From Acidovorax temperans (lineage in GTDB: Bacteria > Pseudomonadota > Gammaproteobacteria > Burkholderiales > Burkholderiaceae_C): a stretch of DNA of 64,000 nt. A program made the translations under genes and the position numbers. The notes beneath the pieces were generated by a model. That model did not search any database. It was not told where the DNA came from and was given only the letters and a program-made list of their open reading frames with translations. Positions 7,945 to 18,015 of the stretch are shown piece by piece. Location of the stretch: positions 487,501 to 551,500 of the forward strand of contig NZ_VFPV01000001.1 of the NCBI RefSeq assembly GCF_006716905.1. Direction: 5' to 3'. Position 1 is the stretch's first letter. Each line of letters begins with the position of its first letter.

Positions 7945-9012
7945 TCAGCGTGCAGCACGCAGGGATCGCAGACGCCCGACGACGCCTGTGGGAAAGTAGT
8001 ACACCGACAAAACAAACAAGACGCCCAGCCACAGCAGCCAGCGGTCGGGCGAGAGCAGCGCCGCCAGCCAGGGCAAGCCGCTGGCGGCCTCGCTGGCCAA
8101 GCGCAGCAAATCCTGCAGGTAGCTTTGCGCCACCAGGAAGAGCACGGCACCGATGACAGAGCCGTAGAGGGTGCCCATGCCGCCGATAACGACGATGAGC
8201 AGGCAGTCCATCATGATTTCAAAACTGAGCGAGGTGTCTGGCCCGTTGTAGCGCAGCCAGAGCGCCAGCATGCAGCCCGCCAGCGTGGCAAACAGGGCAG
8301 ACAGCACGCTGGACGTGGTGCGGTACACCACCACGCGGTAGCCAATGGCTTCGGCGCGGAACTCGTTTTCGCGGATGGCCTGCAGCACGCGGCCGAAGGG
8401 CGAATTGACGATGCGCAGCAGCGCCAGCACTAGCACCACCGCCGTGACGAACAGCAGGTAATAGCAGATCAGCCGTCCATCCACCGTCACACCCAGAAAC
8501 GGATCGTCAAACGGCTCGAAGCTCGGGGACAGCACCTCGGGCACCTTGAAGGTGAGGCCATCCTCACCGCCGGTGATCTCTGAAAGTTGCGAGGCCAGCG
8601 TCTGGAACGCCGCGGCCACGGCCAGCGTGATCATGGCGAAAAAGATGGCCCGCACCCGCAGTGAGAACAGCCCCACCGCCAGCGACAGGAGCAGCGACAA
8701 CAGCAGCGCCCCCCCCACGCCCACCAGCAGGGCCGACCACGTCGGCCCCATGCGCGTGGTGGCCACGGCAATGCCATAGGCCCCAATGCCAAAGAACATG
8801 GTGTGCGCAAAGCTGACGATGCCGGTGTAGCCCAGCAGCAAGTCAAAGCTGGCCACCAGCACCACAAACACCAGCACCTTGGCCGCCACGTTCAACGCCT
8901 TGACGCCCGGAAACAGAAACGGTGCCAACGCCAGGCCCAGCAGCACGGCCAGCAAGATGGCCGCCAGCACCTTGCTGCGGGGGGAGTCGCCAGAGAGAAG
9001 TCGGTTCAACAT
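7945..9012 (-). CDS. livM: Branched-chain amino acid ABC transporter permease (LivM-like)
   Basis: A 355-residue inner-membrane permease with about ten hydrophobic helices. The family block LLLGYTGIVSFAHTMFFGIG lies in the first third, and GGMGTLYGSVIGAVLF near the C-terminus matches the conserved cytoplasmic loop that contacts the ATPases. The start at 9012 has GAGGAGG nine bases upstream; the longer ORF start lies inside livH. It is the last gene of the five-gene transport set livK, livG, livF, livH, livM read on the minus strand. Confidence 0.9.
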   Translation of the reverse strand: MLNRLLSGDSPRSKVLAAILLAVLLGLALAPFLFPGVKALNVAAKVLVFVVLVASFDLLLGYTGIVSFAHTMFFGIGAYGIAVATTRMGPTWSALLVGVGGALLLSLLLSLAVGLFSLRVRAIFFAMITLAVAAAFQTLASQLSEITGGEDGLTFKVPEVLSPSFEPFDDPFLGVTVDGRLICYYLLFVTAVVLVLALLRIVNSPFGRVLQAIRENEFRAEAIGYRVVVYRTTSSVLSALFATLAGCMLALWLRYNGPDTSLSFEIMMDCLLIVVIGGMGTLYGSVIGAVLFLVAQSYLQDLLRLASEAASGLPWLAALLSPDRWLLWLGVLFVLSVYYFPTGVVGRLRSLRAAR

Positions 9013-9026
9013 GGTTGCGCTCCTCC

Positions 9027-10010
9027 TCAACGGTTAGTGACTGGATAGACGCCCTGCGGGCGCCACAGCAGGATGGCGACCATGAGCGCGATGTTGGAAA
9101 ACAGCGCCACCTTGGGGGCCAGAAAGCCGGTGTAGTTGGCCATGAGGCCCACCAGCAGCGCGCCAATCAGCGCCCCGCCCGTGCTGCCCAGGCCGCCGAT
9201 GATGATGACGATGAAGATCAGCACATTGACCTGTGCGCCCATCTGCGGCACCACGTTTTGCTGGTACAGGCCCCACATCACGCCGCCCAGCCCCGCCAGG
9301 GCCGAGCCCACCACAAACACGGCCACAAACAGGCGGCGGATGCGGTAGCCCAGGCTTTCAACCATCTCGCGGTCTTGCACACCGGCGCGGATGAGCAGGC
9401 CGACCTTGGTGCGCGAAAGCGTCCACGCCAGCACGCCAAAGACCACCAGGCCCACAGCCACGGCCACGAGGCGGTACTTTTCGATGGCGGCATCGCCCAG
9501 CAGCAGCGAGCCACGCATGCCTTCGGGCAGCGGCAGCGGGATTTGCTGCGGGCCCCAGATGACCTTGATGAGTTCTTCACCAATGATCATGCCGCCCATG
9601 GTGATGAGGATCTGCTTGAGGTGCTGACCATACACGGGCCGCACGATGAAGCGCTCAAACGCCAGGCCCAGCGCGCCTGCCACCGCCATGGCCACCAGCA
9701 TGGCGGGCAGCACGGCCACCATGTTGCGCCACAGCTCGGCCGAGCCCGTCCAGTCGCCCATCGCGCCCAGCACGCTGGTGGCCACAAAGGCGCCCAGCGC
9801 AATGAACACGCCGTGGCCAAAGTTGAGCACGTCCATCAGCCCGAACACCAGCGTGAGGCCCGAGGCGATGATGAAGATGATCATGCCCATGGCCAGCCCC
9901 GCCACCGTGAGCGTGAGCCAGGTGCTGGGCGAGCCCACCAGCGGCAGCGTGACGAGCGCGAGCAGCGGCACCAGCGCCAGGGGCTTCCAGTCGAAATCGC
10001 TGGCAGTCAT
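9027..10010 (-). CDS. livH: Branched-chain amino acid ABC transporter permease (LivH-like)
   Basis: A 327-residue polytopic permease. It carries the LivH hallmark GLMDVLNFGHGVFIALGAF early in the protein, and GGLGSTGGALIGALLVGL near the end as the coupling loop. It forms the transmembrane channel with LivM. The gene lies 14 bp before livM and about 90 bp after livF, with an interspersed hairpin repeat in that gap. The substrate may be a branched-chain amino acid, urea or an amide, since the permease alone does not discriminate. Confidence 0.9.
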   Translation of the reverse strand: MTASDFDWKPLALVPLLALVTLPLVGSPSTWLTLTVAGLAMGMIIFIIASGLTLVFGLMDVLNFGHGVFIALGAFVATSVLGAMGDWTGSAELWRNMVAVLPAMLVAMAVAGALGLAFERFIVRPVYGQHLKQILITMGGMIIGEELIKVIWGPQQIPLPLPEGMRGSLLLGDAAIEKYRLVAVAVGLVVFGVLAWTLSRTKVGLLIRAGVQDREMVESLGYRIRRLFVAVFVVGSALAGLGGVMWGLYQQNVVPQMGAQVNVLIFIVIIIGGLGSTGGALIGALLVGLMANYTGFLAPKVALFSNIALMVAILLWRPQGVYPVTNR

Positions 10011-10037
10011 GCGTGGCCTCCGGTTTGGTTTTGACTC

Positions 10038-10092
10038 GCTATTTTTTTGATAGCTGGTTGCGCTTGATGGATAAGCGCTAGAGGTCGATTTG
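10038..10092 (+). repeat. Two-hairpin interspersed repeat, copy 1
   Basis: The unit has a GCTAT...ATAGC hairpin followed by a GCGCTT...AAGCGC hairpin and then CTAGAGG. It lies between livH and livF. Related copies occur at six other places in the window. Confidence 0.75.
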
Positions 10093-10101
10093 GTTTGATA
10101 T

Positions 10102-10833
10102 TCATAGCGACAGCCCCAGCAGCGACTGCTGCAATGCCTCGTCCGCTGCCAGCGCGGCCATGCTGCCCGCGTGCACCACGCGGCCGTTGTCCATTACGGC
10201 GACGTTGTCGCCCAGGCGTTTGGCAAAGTGGATGTTCTGCTCGACCAGCAGAATGGTCACGCCGCTCTTCTTGAGCTGGTCGAAGGCCTCGATCATGTTG
10301 TTGATGATGGCAGGGGCCAGGCCTTTGCTGGGCTCGTCCACGATGAGCAGATCGCGCGGCTCGATGATGACGCGGGCCACGGCCACCATCTGCTTTTGAC
10401 CGCCGCTGAGCTTGCCTGCGGGGTGGTTCCAGAACTTCTCCACGGCCGGGAACAGGCGGAAGATCCATTGCAGCCGCGCGGCATCCATCTGCGCTGCATT
10501 GCTGGCCTTGCGTGCGGCCAGCAGCAGGTTTTCCTTCACCGTCAGGTCGGCAAAGATGCCCATGTTTTCCGGCACGTAGGCAATGTTGAGCCCCGCAATC
10601 TGCGGTGTGTGCAGGCGTGTGATGTCGCGCCCGTTGAAGTGGATGCTGCCCTGCGAGGCCTGCCACAGGCCCATGATGGTGCGCAGCGTGGTCGTCTTGC
10701 CTGCGCCGTTGCGGCCCAGCAGCATGGTGAGCTGGCCTTTGGGGATGGCGAGGTTCACGCCGTGCAGGATGTGGTACGCGCCGATGTGCGTGTGCACGCC
10801 CTTGAGCTCCAGAAGGTTGGCGGTGCTGCTCAT
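10102..10833 (-). CDS. livF: Branched-chain amino acid ABC transporter ATP-binding protein (LivF-like)
   Basis: A 243-residue ABC ATPase: Walker A GRNGAGKTT near residues 39-47, signature LSGGQKQMVAVAR, and Walker B DLLIVDEPSKGLAP in which the aspartate and catalytic glutamate are present. EPSKGLAP is characteristic of LivF rather than LivG. It powers import by LivHM as a heterodimer with LivG. The start overlaps the livG stop by ATGA. Confidence 0.92.
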   Translation of the reverse strand: MSSTANLLELKGVHTHIGAYHILHGVNLAIPKGQLTMLLGRNGAGKTTTLRTIMGLWQASQGSIHFNGRDITRLHTPQIAGLNIAYVPENMGIFADLTVKENLLLAARKASNAAQMDAARLQWIFRLFPAVEKFWNHPAGKLSGGQKQMVAVARVIIEPRDLLIVDEPSKGLAPAIINNMIEAFDQLKKSGVTILLVEQNIHFAKRLGDNVAVMDNGRVVHAGSMAALAADEALQQSLLGLSL

Positions 10834-11618
10834 GCGGCCTCCTTCTCTGCGTCCTTGTCGGCATCCTTGCTGATGCCCAGGTACGCCTCCTGCACCACGG
10901 GCGATGCAATCACTTCGGCCGGTGCACCATCGGCCACCAGCGTGCCATTGGTCAGCACGATGATGCGGTCGGCCAGCTCGCGCACCACGTCCATCTTGTG
11001 CTCCACCAGCAGGATGATCTTGGTCTTGTCCTTCTTCAGTTCGCGGATCAGGTTCAGGATCACCGGGGCCTCGTCGTGGCTCATGCCCGCGGTGGGTTCG
11101 TCAAACATGTAGACCTGTGGCTCCAGCGCCATGAGCAAGGCCACTTCCAGCTTGCGCTGGTCGCCATGCGGCAGGCTAGCCACGGGCGTATCGCGCCGCT
11201 CGAACAGGGCCACGCTGCGCAGGATGGATTCGGCCCGCTCGGTGAGGTGGCGGTGGTCGCTCCAGATGCTCCACAGGTTGAGCCCCCGGCGGTGCGCCCC
11301 GCCCTGCGTGGCCTGCACGGCCAGGCGCACGTTCTCCAGCACGCTCAGGTTGGGGAACAGGTTGGTGAGTTGAAACGCCCGACCCAGCCCCGCACGGGTG
11401 CGGGCCGAGGGGCTGAGCGCCGTCAGGTCTTGCCCGCCCAGCTGCACGCTGCCCGCACTGGCCTTGAGCTGGCCCGAGATGAGGTTGAAGTACGTCGTCT
11501 TACCCGCGCCATTGGGGCCCACGATGGCGGTGAGCGTGCCCGGCGCAAAGGCACAGGTCACACCATTGACCGCCACATGGCCGCCAAAGCGGATGGTCAG
11601 GTTGTGGGTTGCAAGCAT
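10830..11618 (-). CDS. livG: Branched-chain amino acid ABC transporter ATP-binding protein (LivG-like)
   Basis: A 262-residue ABC ATPase: Walker A GPNGAGKTTYFNL near 34-46, a LivG-type signature LPHGDQRKLEVA in place of LSGGQ, and Walker B VYMFDEPTAGMSHDE. The GRAFQLTNLFPNLSVLENV segment is the usual Q-loop region. It heterodimerises with LivF. A 269-bp gap containing two repeats separates it from the binding-protein gene, so differential expression or a second promoter is possible. Confidence 0.92.
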   Translation of the reverse strand: MLATHNLTIRFGGHVAVNGVTCAFAPGTLTAIVGPNGAGKTTYFNLISGQLKASAGSVQLGGQDLTALSPSARTRAGLGRAFQLTNLFPNLSVLENVRLAVQATQGGAHRRGLNLWSIWSDHRHLTERAESILRSVALFERRDTPVASLPHGDQRKLEVALLMALEPQVYMFDEPTAGMSHDEAPVILNLIRELKKDKTKIILLVEHKMDVVRELADRIIVLTNGTLVADGAPAEVIASPVVQEAYLGISKDADKDAEKEAA

Positions 11619-11671
11619 GGGGGCAGCAGGTGGTGTGGAGGCAAACGGCAGGCCAGCACAAAGATCAAGGT

Positions 11672-11728
11672 CAAAACAGCCTCTAGGGCTTATCCATCAA
11701 GCGCAAGCAGCTATCAAATTCGCAGCAA
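11672..11728 (-). repeat. Two-hairpin interspersed repeat, copy 2
   Basis: Reverse-orientation copy: CTCTAGGGCTTATC then AAGCGC, then GCTATCAAATTCGCAGC. It lies between livG and livK. Confidence 0.7.
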
Positions 11729-11814
11729 TCGAGCACGATGACTGCACTAAGCACGGCAGATGTCAGCGGCCACCGCGCAAGGGCCTGAGCCGGCCGCACC
11801 GCCCCGCCGCGCTG

Positions 11815-11884
11815 GTGGCGTCCCCCTTCCCGCTTCGCGCAGCGAAACGAGAGAAGGGGGAAGCGGCAAAGCCGCTCAGGGGGA
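11815..11884. repeat. GC-rich inverted repeat downstream of livK
   Basis: The segment between the livK stop and copy 2 contains two nested complementary arms: CCCCCTTC/GAAGGGGG, and GCGGC/GCCGC around TTT. It follows the livK stop by only a few bases. It could act as an mRNA 3'-end stabiliser or attenuator, letting livK be made in excess of livGFHM. No other copy was seen in the window. Confidence 0.45.
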
Positions 11885-11887
11885 TGC

Positions 11888-13090
11888 TCACCTCTTGTTC
11901 CGGATCGGAACGTTCATCTCTTCGGGCTTGATCTCGCGCACCAGCTCGGGCACGCCCCAGGCAAAGGCCGGGTCCACCTTGATCTTGAAGTGGTACATGC
12001 TCTGCAGGGCCTGGTGGTCTTCCTTGCGGAAGGTCATCTTGCCCTTGGGTGTGTCAAAGCTCATGCCTTCCATGGTTCGGATGAGCTTGTTGGTACTGGT
12101 CTCGCCATTGGTGGCCTTGAGGGCGGTGACCAGCGCCATGGCCGAGGTGAAGCCCCCGGCGGTGAAGAAGTCTGGCGGGGCCTTGAACTGCTTGTAGTGC
12201 ATCGCCACCAGCGCTTCGTTCACGGGGTTCTTGGGAATTCCGAAGTAGTAGTACGTGGCCCCTTCCATGCCCGGGAAGGCCTTGTAGCTGGCCATGGCGG
12301 AAAGGATGTTGCCGCCCGAGGCCACGTCAATGCCGAAGCGCTTGGACAGCTCTTGTGCAGCTAGCGCGGCGTAGGGCGGCGTGCCACCAGCCCAGATCAC
12401 CATCACCACCTTGCGGCCGGGCTGGTCCTTGAGCTTGTCGACCACGCGCTGGATGCCTGCGGTGAAGTCGGTGGTGTTTTGCGGCAGGTACTCTTCGTGC
12501 ACCAGCTTGGCGTTCTTGATGGCTTCCTTGAAGGCTTTTACGCCGTCGCGGCCAAAGGCATAGTCTTGCGCCAGGGTGACGATGGTGGTGCCCGCCTTGT
12601 CCACCGCCACGGCGTTGCTGATGGCGTCCTGGCTGCTGTTGCGGCCGGTGCGGAAGATGTACTTGTTCCACTTGTCGCCAGTGATGGCGTCGGCCACGGC
12701 GGGCTCCACCAGCAAGATCTTTTTGTATTCCTCGGCCACGGGCAGCAGCGCCATCGCCACGCCGCTGGAGGTGGGGCCCACGGCAATGTCAGCCTTGTCG
12801 TCGGAATAGGCCGAGGCCAGCAGGCTCTTGCCCAGGTCAGGCTTGCCCTGGTCGTCTTTCTCGATCACCACCAGCTTCTTGCCCGCCACCTGCATGGTGC
12901 CGCCCGTGGCGTACTCCAGGCCCATCATCAGGCCAATCTGCGTCTGCTTGCCGTAGGCCTCCAGCGCGCCGGTTTTGCTGTAAACGTGGGCAATGCGGAT
13001 TTCGCCCGACTGGGCCCACGAAGGGACCGCGATGGCGGCGAGTGCGGTGGCAGCAAAGGCGGTGGCGGTGACCAGGGTGCGGCGTTGCAT
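11888..13090 (-). CDS. ABC transporter substrate-binding protein (LivK/amide-binding type)
   Basis: A 400-residue periplasmic binding protein. The signal peptide MQRRTLVTATAFAATALAA...SWAQ is cleaved near residue 27, and the mature protein starts GEIRIAHVYSKTGALEAYGK, typical of type I periplasmic receptors for branched-chain amino acids, amides or related ligands. The start at 13090 has GGAGA upstream; the longer ORF lacks a signal-like N-terminus. It feeds the livMHFG products. The upstream sigma54 activator is the obvious candidate regulator. Confidence 0.88.
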   Translation of the reverse strand: MQRRTLVTATAFAATALAAIAVPSWAQSGEIRIAHVYSKTGALEAYGKQTQIGLMMGLEYATGGTMQVAGKKLVVIEKDDQGKPDLGKSLLASAYSDDKADIAVGPTSSGVAMALLPVAEEYKKILLVEPAVADAITGDKWNKYIFRTGRNSSQDAISNAVAVDKAGTTIVTLAQDYAFGRDGVKAFKEAIKNAKLVHEEYLPQNTTDFTAGIQRVVDKLKDQPGRKVVMVIWAGGTPPYAALAAQELSKRFGIDVASGGNILSAMASYKAFPGMEGATYYYFGIPKNPVNEALVAMHYKQFKAPPDFFTAGGFTSAMALVTALKATNGETSTNKLIRTMEGMSFDTPKGKMTFRKEDHQALQSMYHFKIKVDPAFAWGVPELVREIKPEEMNVPIRNKR

Positions 13091-13227
13091 GGCGAATGTC
13101 TCCTGTGGTTGTGCAAGCCACCAGTGCACAGTCCATGCCAGCAGCCCAACACACCATGCAGCCACGCTAAGTGCTTGATTTGAATCACCCCGCGCAGGCC
13201 AAAGCGCCTGCCTCGCGCTCAGAATGC

Positions 13228-13262
13228 CTGAATTTCAGACAATTGATCTGTCTGAAATTCAG
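13228..13262. promoter_or_regulatory. 14-bp perfect inverted repeat between activator stop and livK
   Basis: CTGAATTTCAGACA (13228-13241) and its exact complement (13249-13262) flank a 7-nt spacer. The element begins immediately after the stop codon of the Fis-type activator and lies 138 bp upstream of the livK start. Each arm is itself nearly palindromic (CTGAAWTTCAG). There is no T-run, so a terminator is less likely than an upstream activator sequence for the adjacent sigma54 regulator. Confidence 0.55.
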
Positions 13263-14786
<1,524 letters not shown>

Positions 14787-14888
14787 GGGTGCGATGGTAG
14801 CGTGATGCTTCCGTTGGCATGAGGCGTGCACCTGCGATGGCCGCCGCCAGCCCAAGGGTGCCCCAGCTTGCCCAAGGCTAGGTCAAAC

Positions 14889-14943
14889 ACTATCAAAAGA
14901 ATAGCTGCCCGCGCTGATTGCAAAAGCGCCAGAGGCTATTTTG
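14889..14943 (+). repeat. Two-hairpin interspersed repeat, copy 3
   Basis: CTATC...ATAGC, then GCGCTGATTGCAAAAGCGC, then CAGAGGC. It lies between the DUF2325 and sigma54-activator genes. Confidence 0.65.
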
Positions 14944-14947
14944 CCTA

Positions 14948-15592
14948 TCAATCCTGCACTGCATGCAGCATGGCGTGGGGCAGCGCTGAACGCCCACCCC
15001 CCGCCAGGCGCAGCACCACCACGGGCTGGCCAGTGCCCTGCGCTGCACAAGGCAATGCCGCCTGGTCCACCAGAATGCAGGGCTTGCCTGTGCGGCGGCA
15101 ATGGTCTTGCACGCGCCAGTAGTCGTCGTGGCTGATGCAGCCGGTCTGGCAGATCACCAGGTCGGCCGCAGCCAGGCTTTCGTCCAGTGCGTGGGGTGGC
15201 TGGTGTGCGGGTATGGGGTGCGCGGCGGGCGCAACTGCCTCATCCTGCGATAGCACGGCAGGCTCAGAAACCTCCTGCACGGTGACCTGCAGCCGCCAGC
15301 GCAGGCATTCGCGCGAGAGGCTGGCCACACGCTCTGCCAGCATGTGAATGTGGCGGGCCATCTCCTTGCGCCGTGGCAACCCAGGCGGCTGGGCCTGGCG
15401 GGCATCTTCCAGGGCAGCGCGGGCCTGCTCCAGTTGCGTATCGCGCACGATCACCGCTGCGCGCAAGCGCACCACTTCGCGCTGCAACCATTCCAGCTCG
15501 GCAGCCTGCGCGGCCACCACCTCGCTGCAGCGTGTTTGCGCCTCGCCCAACTGGCGGCACAGGGCCAGAAACTCTTGCGACAGTGTGTGCAT
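14948..15592 (-). CDS. DUF2325 domain-containing protein with coiled-coil N-terminus
   Basis: A 214-residue protein. Residues about 1-110 are charged and heptad-like (LEWLQREVVRLRAAVIVRD...), predicting a coiled coil. After an Ala/Pro linker, the C-terminal 90 residues match DUF2325: DLVICQTGCISHDDYWRVQD and GKPCILVDQ. The conserved Cys/His residues suggest metal or redox chemistry, but no function is established here. MHTLSQEF at 15592 is the likely start; the track start five codons upstream is also possible. A Fur-box-like palindrome 17 bases upstream suggests iron repression. Confidence 0.82.
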   Translation of the reverse strand: MHTLSQEFLALCRQLGEAQTRCSEVVAAQAAELEWLQREVVRLRAAVIVRDTQLEQARAALEDARQAQPPGLPRRKEMARHIHMLAERVASLSRECLRWRLQVTVQEVSEPAVLSQDEAVAPAAHPIPAHQPPHALDESLAAADLVICQTGCISHDDYWRVQDHCRRTGKPCILVDQAALPCAAQGTGQPVVVLRLAGGGRSALPHAMLHAVQD

Positions 15593-15608
15593 GCGCCACC
15601 CATACAAA

Positions 15609-15623
15609 TAAGAATTATTCTCA
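15609..15623 (-). promoter_or_regulatory. Fur-box-like operator upstream of DUF2325 gene
   Basis: On the minus strand this reads TGAGAATAATTCTTA, a 7-1-7 palindrome matching the Fur consensus TGATAATnATTATCA at 11 of 14 informative positions. It is 17 bases from the start codon of the DUF2325 gene, a location suited to repression when iron is replete. Confidence 0.65.
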
Positions 15624-15669
15624 TTCTATGGTACAATGGGCAGCTGCAAAAGCAAGTACCTGGTGGGAG

Positions 15670-15696
15670 GACATCGGGGGACCACCCCCTGATGTC
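15670..15696. repeat. GC-rich hairpin in intergenic region
   Basis: GACATCGGGGG and CCCCCTGATGTC pair around an ACCA loop with one bulged T. It lies in the 286-bp gap between the DUF2325 gene and tctA. No T-run follows on either strand; the role is unknown. Confidence 0.35.
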
Positions 15697-15823
15697 TGCT
15701 TGCGAAGCCGGTGTGCAGGGGGTGGGTGGCACGGTTCTCCTCCCACCCCGCAGCACCCACGCTCCACCCCCATGCCGCCTGGCGCAGCGCGCGCTCCCCC
15801 TTCCTCTTTTTCCAGAACCCCAG

Positions 15824-15862
15824 AAAAAAAGGGTGCGCAGATCACTCTGCACACCCTTGGGG
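15824..15862 (-). terminator. Rho-independent terminator of tctCBA operon
   Basis: On the minus strand an 11-bp stem (AGGGTGTGCAG with CTGCGCACCCT, one G-U pair) is followed by a run of seven or more T. It begins about 20 bases after the tctA stop. Confidence 0.8.
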
Positions 15863-15878
15863 TTATCGCTTTGCCTTG

Positions 15879-17393
15879 TCAGCCAGCGCCGGCCTCTATC
15901 GCCCGCAGTTTCTTGGCAGCCCAGCGGCGCAGCAGGCGCGGAATGATCAGCACGCACAGCACGATCACGATCAGGGTGAGCGAGCCTGGGCGCTCCAGGA
16001 AGATCGTCCACTTGCCTTCGCCAATCGCCACGGCGTTGCGCATCTGCGCCTCGGCCAAGGGGCCCAGGATCATGCCCACCACGACCGGGGCTGCCGGGAA
16101 GTCAAAACGCCGCATGACCACGCCCAAGAGGCCAATCGCGTACAGCAGCACCAGATCGAACGCGCTTTGGCGCATGCCATACACGCCCAGCGTGGAGAAC
16201 ACCAGAATGCCGGCGTACAGGTACGACTTGGGAATGTTCAGCAACTTGACCCACAGGCCCACCAGCGGCAGGTTCAGGATCAGCAGCATCACGTTGCCGA
16301 TGTACATCGACGCGATCAGCGCCCACACCATCGCACCGTTGGTGTCAAAGAGTTGCGGGCCAGGCTGGATGCCGTAGTTCTGGAAGGCACCCAGCAAAAT
16401 GGCCGTGGTGTTCGACGTGGGAATGCCCAGCGTGAGCAGCGGAATCAGCGTGGCCGTGATGGCTGCGTTGTTGGCCGCCTCGGGGCCGGCCACGCCCTCA
16501 ATGGCGCCGGTGGTGCCAAATTCTTCCTTGTGCTTGCTCAGCTTCTTTTCAGCCGCGTAGCTCAGGAAGGTCGGAATCTCGCTGCCACCCGCAGGCACCG
16601 TGCCAAACGGAAAGCCGATGAAGGTGGCGCGAATCCAGGCGGGCCAGGAGCGCTTCCACTCTTCCTTGGTCATGTGCGTGCTGGTCAGGCGGTTCTGGGT
16701 TTCGTCCACCCGGCCTTCGTACATCACGTTGTACAGCGCCTCGCCCACGGCGAACAGGCCCACCGCAATCAACACCACTTCGATGCCGTCCATCAGCTCG
16801 GGCACGCCACCGGTGTAGCGAGCCTGGCCGGTGATCTGGTCGATGCCGATCAAGCCCATCGCCAGCCCGACGAACAACGCCACCATGCCACGCAGCGTGC
16901 TCTTGCCCAGCACCGCACTCACGGTGGTGAAAGCCAGCACCATCAGCATGAAATATTCAGGGGGACCCAGGCGCACAGCATATTCAGCCACCAGCGGCGC
17001 AAAGAACGTGACCAGCACCGTCGCAATCGTGCCTGCCACAAATGAGCCAATCGCCGCTGTGGCCAGCGCAGCGCCAGCGCGCCCGCTCTTGGCCATCTTG
17101 TTGCCCTCCATGGCCGTGACCATGGAGCCCGCCTCACCGGGCGTGTTCAGCAGGATGGACGTGGTGGAGCCACCGTACATGGCGCCGTAATAAATGCCGC
17201 CAAAGAAGATCATGGAGGCCGTGGCCTCAACCTTGACGGTGATGGGCAGCAGCATGGCCACGGCCACGGCGGGGCCGATGCCCGGCAACACGCCCACAGC
17301 GGTGCCGATGATGCAGCCCACAAAGGCCCACATCAAGTTGATAGGAGTGGCAGCGGTGATGAACCCCTGCATCAGAAGATTGAGCGTATCCAT
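15879..17393 (-). CDS. tctA: Tripartite tricarboxylate transporter, large permease TctA
   Basis: A 504-residue polytopic membrane protein of the TctA family with about 11-12 hydrophobic segments. Family blocks are visible: [19 protein letters not shown] near the N-terminus, the [20 protein letters not shown] loop, and [16 protein letters not shown] in the second half, the paired Pro-Gly/Pro-Thr signature regions. It imports citrate or another carboxylate using the ion gradient, with TctB and the periplasmic TctC. It is the last gene of tctC-tctB-tctA, 12 bp after tctB, followed by a strong terminator. Confidence 0.95.
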   Translation of the reverse strand: MDTLNLLMQGFITAATPINLMWAFVGCIIGTAVGVLPGIGPAVAVAMLLPITVKVEATASMIFFGGIYYGAMYGGSTTSILLNTPGEAGSMVTAMEGNKMAKSGRAGAALATAAIGSFVAGTIATVLVTFFAPLVAEYAVRLGPPEYFMLMVLAFTTVSAVLGKSTLRGMVALFVGLAMGLIGIDQITGQARYTGGVPELMDGIEVVLIAVGLFAVGEALYNVMYEGRVDETQNRLTSTHMTKEEWKRSWPAWIRATFIGFPFGTVPAGGSEIPTFLSYAAEKKLSKHKEEFGTTGAIEGVAGPEAANNAAITATLIPLLTLGIPTSNTTAILLGAFQNYGIQPGPQLFDTNGAMVWALIASMYIGNVMLLILNLPLVGLWVKLLNIPKSYLYAGILVFSTLGVYGMRQSAFDLVLLYAIGLLGVVMRRFDFPAAPVVVGMILGPLAEAQMRNAVAIGEGKWTIFLERPGSLTLIVIVLCVLIIPRLLRRWAAKKLRAIEAGAG

Positions 17394-17405
17394 GGCGTGC
17401 TGGCT

Positions 17406-17924
17406 TTACAGCCACCCCGTGTTGGTGAGGCCGGGCAGGTTGATGGCCAGCAGTTGCGTAAACATCCAGTACACCGGCGCCGCTACCGCGATGCCAATGG
17501 CGGAATCCTTGATCCAGGCCTGCAGGCGCAAGTCCAGTTCACCTTCGGAGCTTTTGAAACCCCGCACCGACAGCACGAAGCACAACGCGCAGCTCAGGAT
17601 GAAGCCCAGGGTGGTGATGAGCATGGCGTTGAGCAGCAGCCCGGCGGACACCCAGATGAAGCCCTTCCAGTGCGCCCGCTCGTCACCCGAGCCCTCTTCC
17701 AGTTCGCGAAAACCGCCGGTCAGCGCATGGGCAACGCACAACACCCCACACACCAGCAAGGCGGCCGAAACCACCCATGGCAAGAAGTTGGGGCCAACGC
17801 CCCCGTAGCCAGCTTCCGAGCTGACCGAGCTGGCGCCCCAGGCCAAGCCCCCAGCAAGCACCACGATGCCGAGACCCAGCAGGGTCTGCAGCGGCTTGGA
17901 GCGCGATGAATGTTGTTGTGTCAT
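17406..17924 (-). CDS. tctB: Tripartite tricarboxylate transporter, small permease TctB
   Basis: A 172-residue membrane protein with four predicted helices (for example LQTLLGLGIVVLAGGLAWGA at the N-terminus and a long hydrophobic stretch near 110-130), the size and topology of TctB. The start at 17924 is used because the upstream extension is arginine-rich and unlike the family. TctB members are poorly conserved, so position between tctC and tctA is a large part of the call. Confidence 0.88.
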   Translation of the reverse strand: MTQQHSSRSKPLQTLLGLGIVVLAGGLAWGASSVSSEAGYGGVGPNFLPWVVSAALLVCGVLCVAHALTGGFRELEEGSGDERAHWKGFIWVSAGLLLNAMLITTLGFILSCALCFVLSVRGFKSSEGELDLRLQAWIKDSAIGIAVAAPVYWMFTQLLAINLPGLTNTGWL

Positions 17925-18015
17925 GGTTGTTCCCTCGCACACACCTGCAATGCGGCACAGCGGCGCTGCGCCCGCTCTTTCGAGCAGGCGCAAGGCCGCG
18001 CACGCCGTGCTGGTT

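Noticed and set aside
13095-13140. Possible sigma54 -24/-12 promoter before livK
   Set aside because: A TGTGCAC...TTGC arrangement exists on the minus strand but the GG-to-GC spacing does not fit the consensus.
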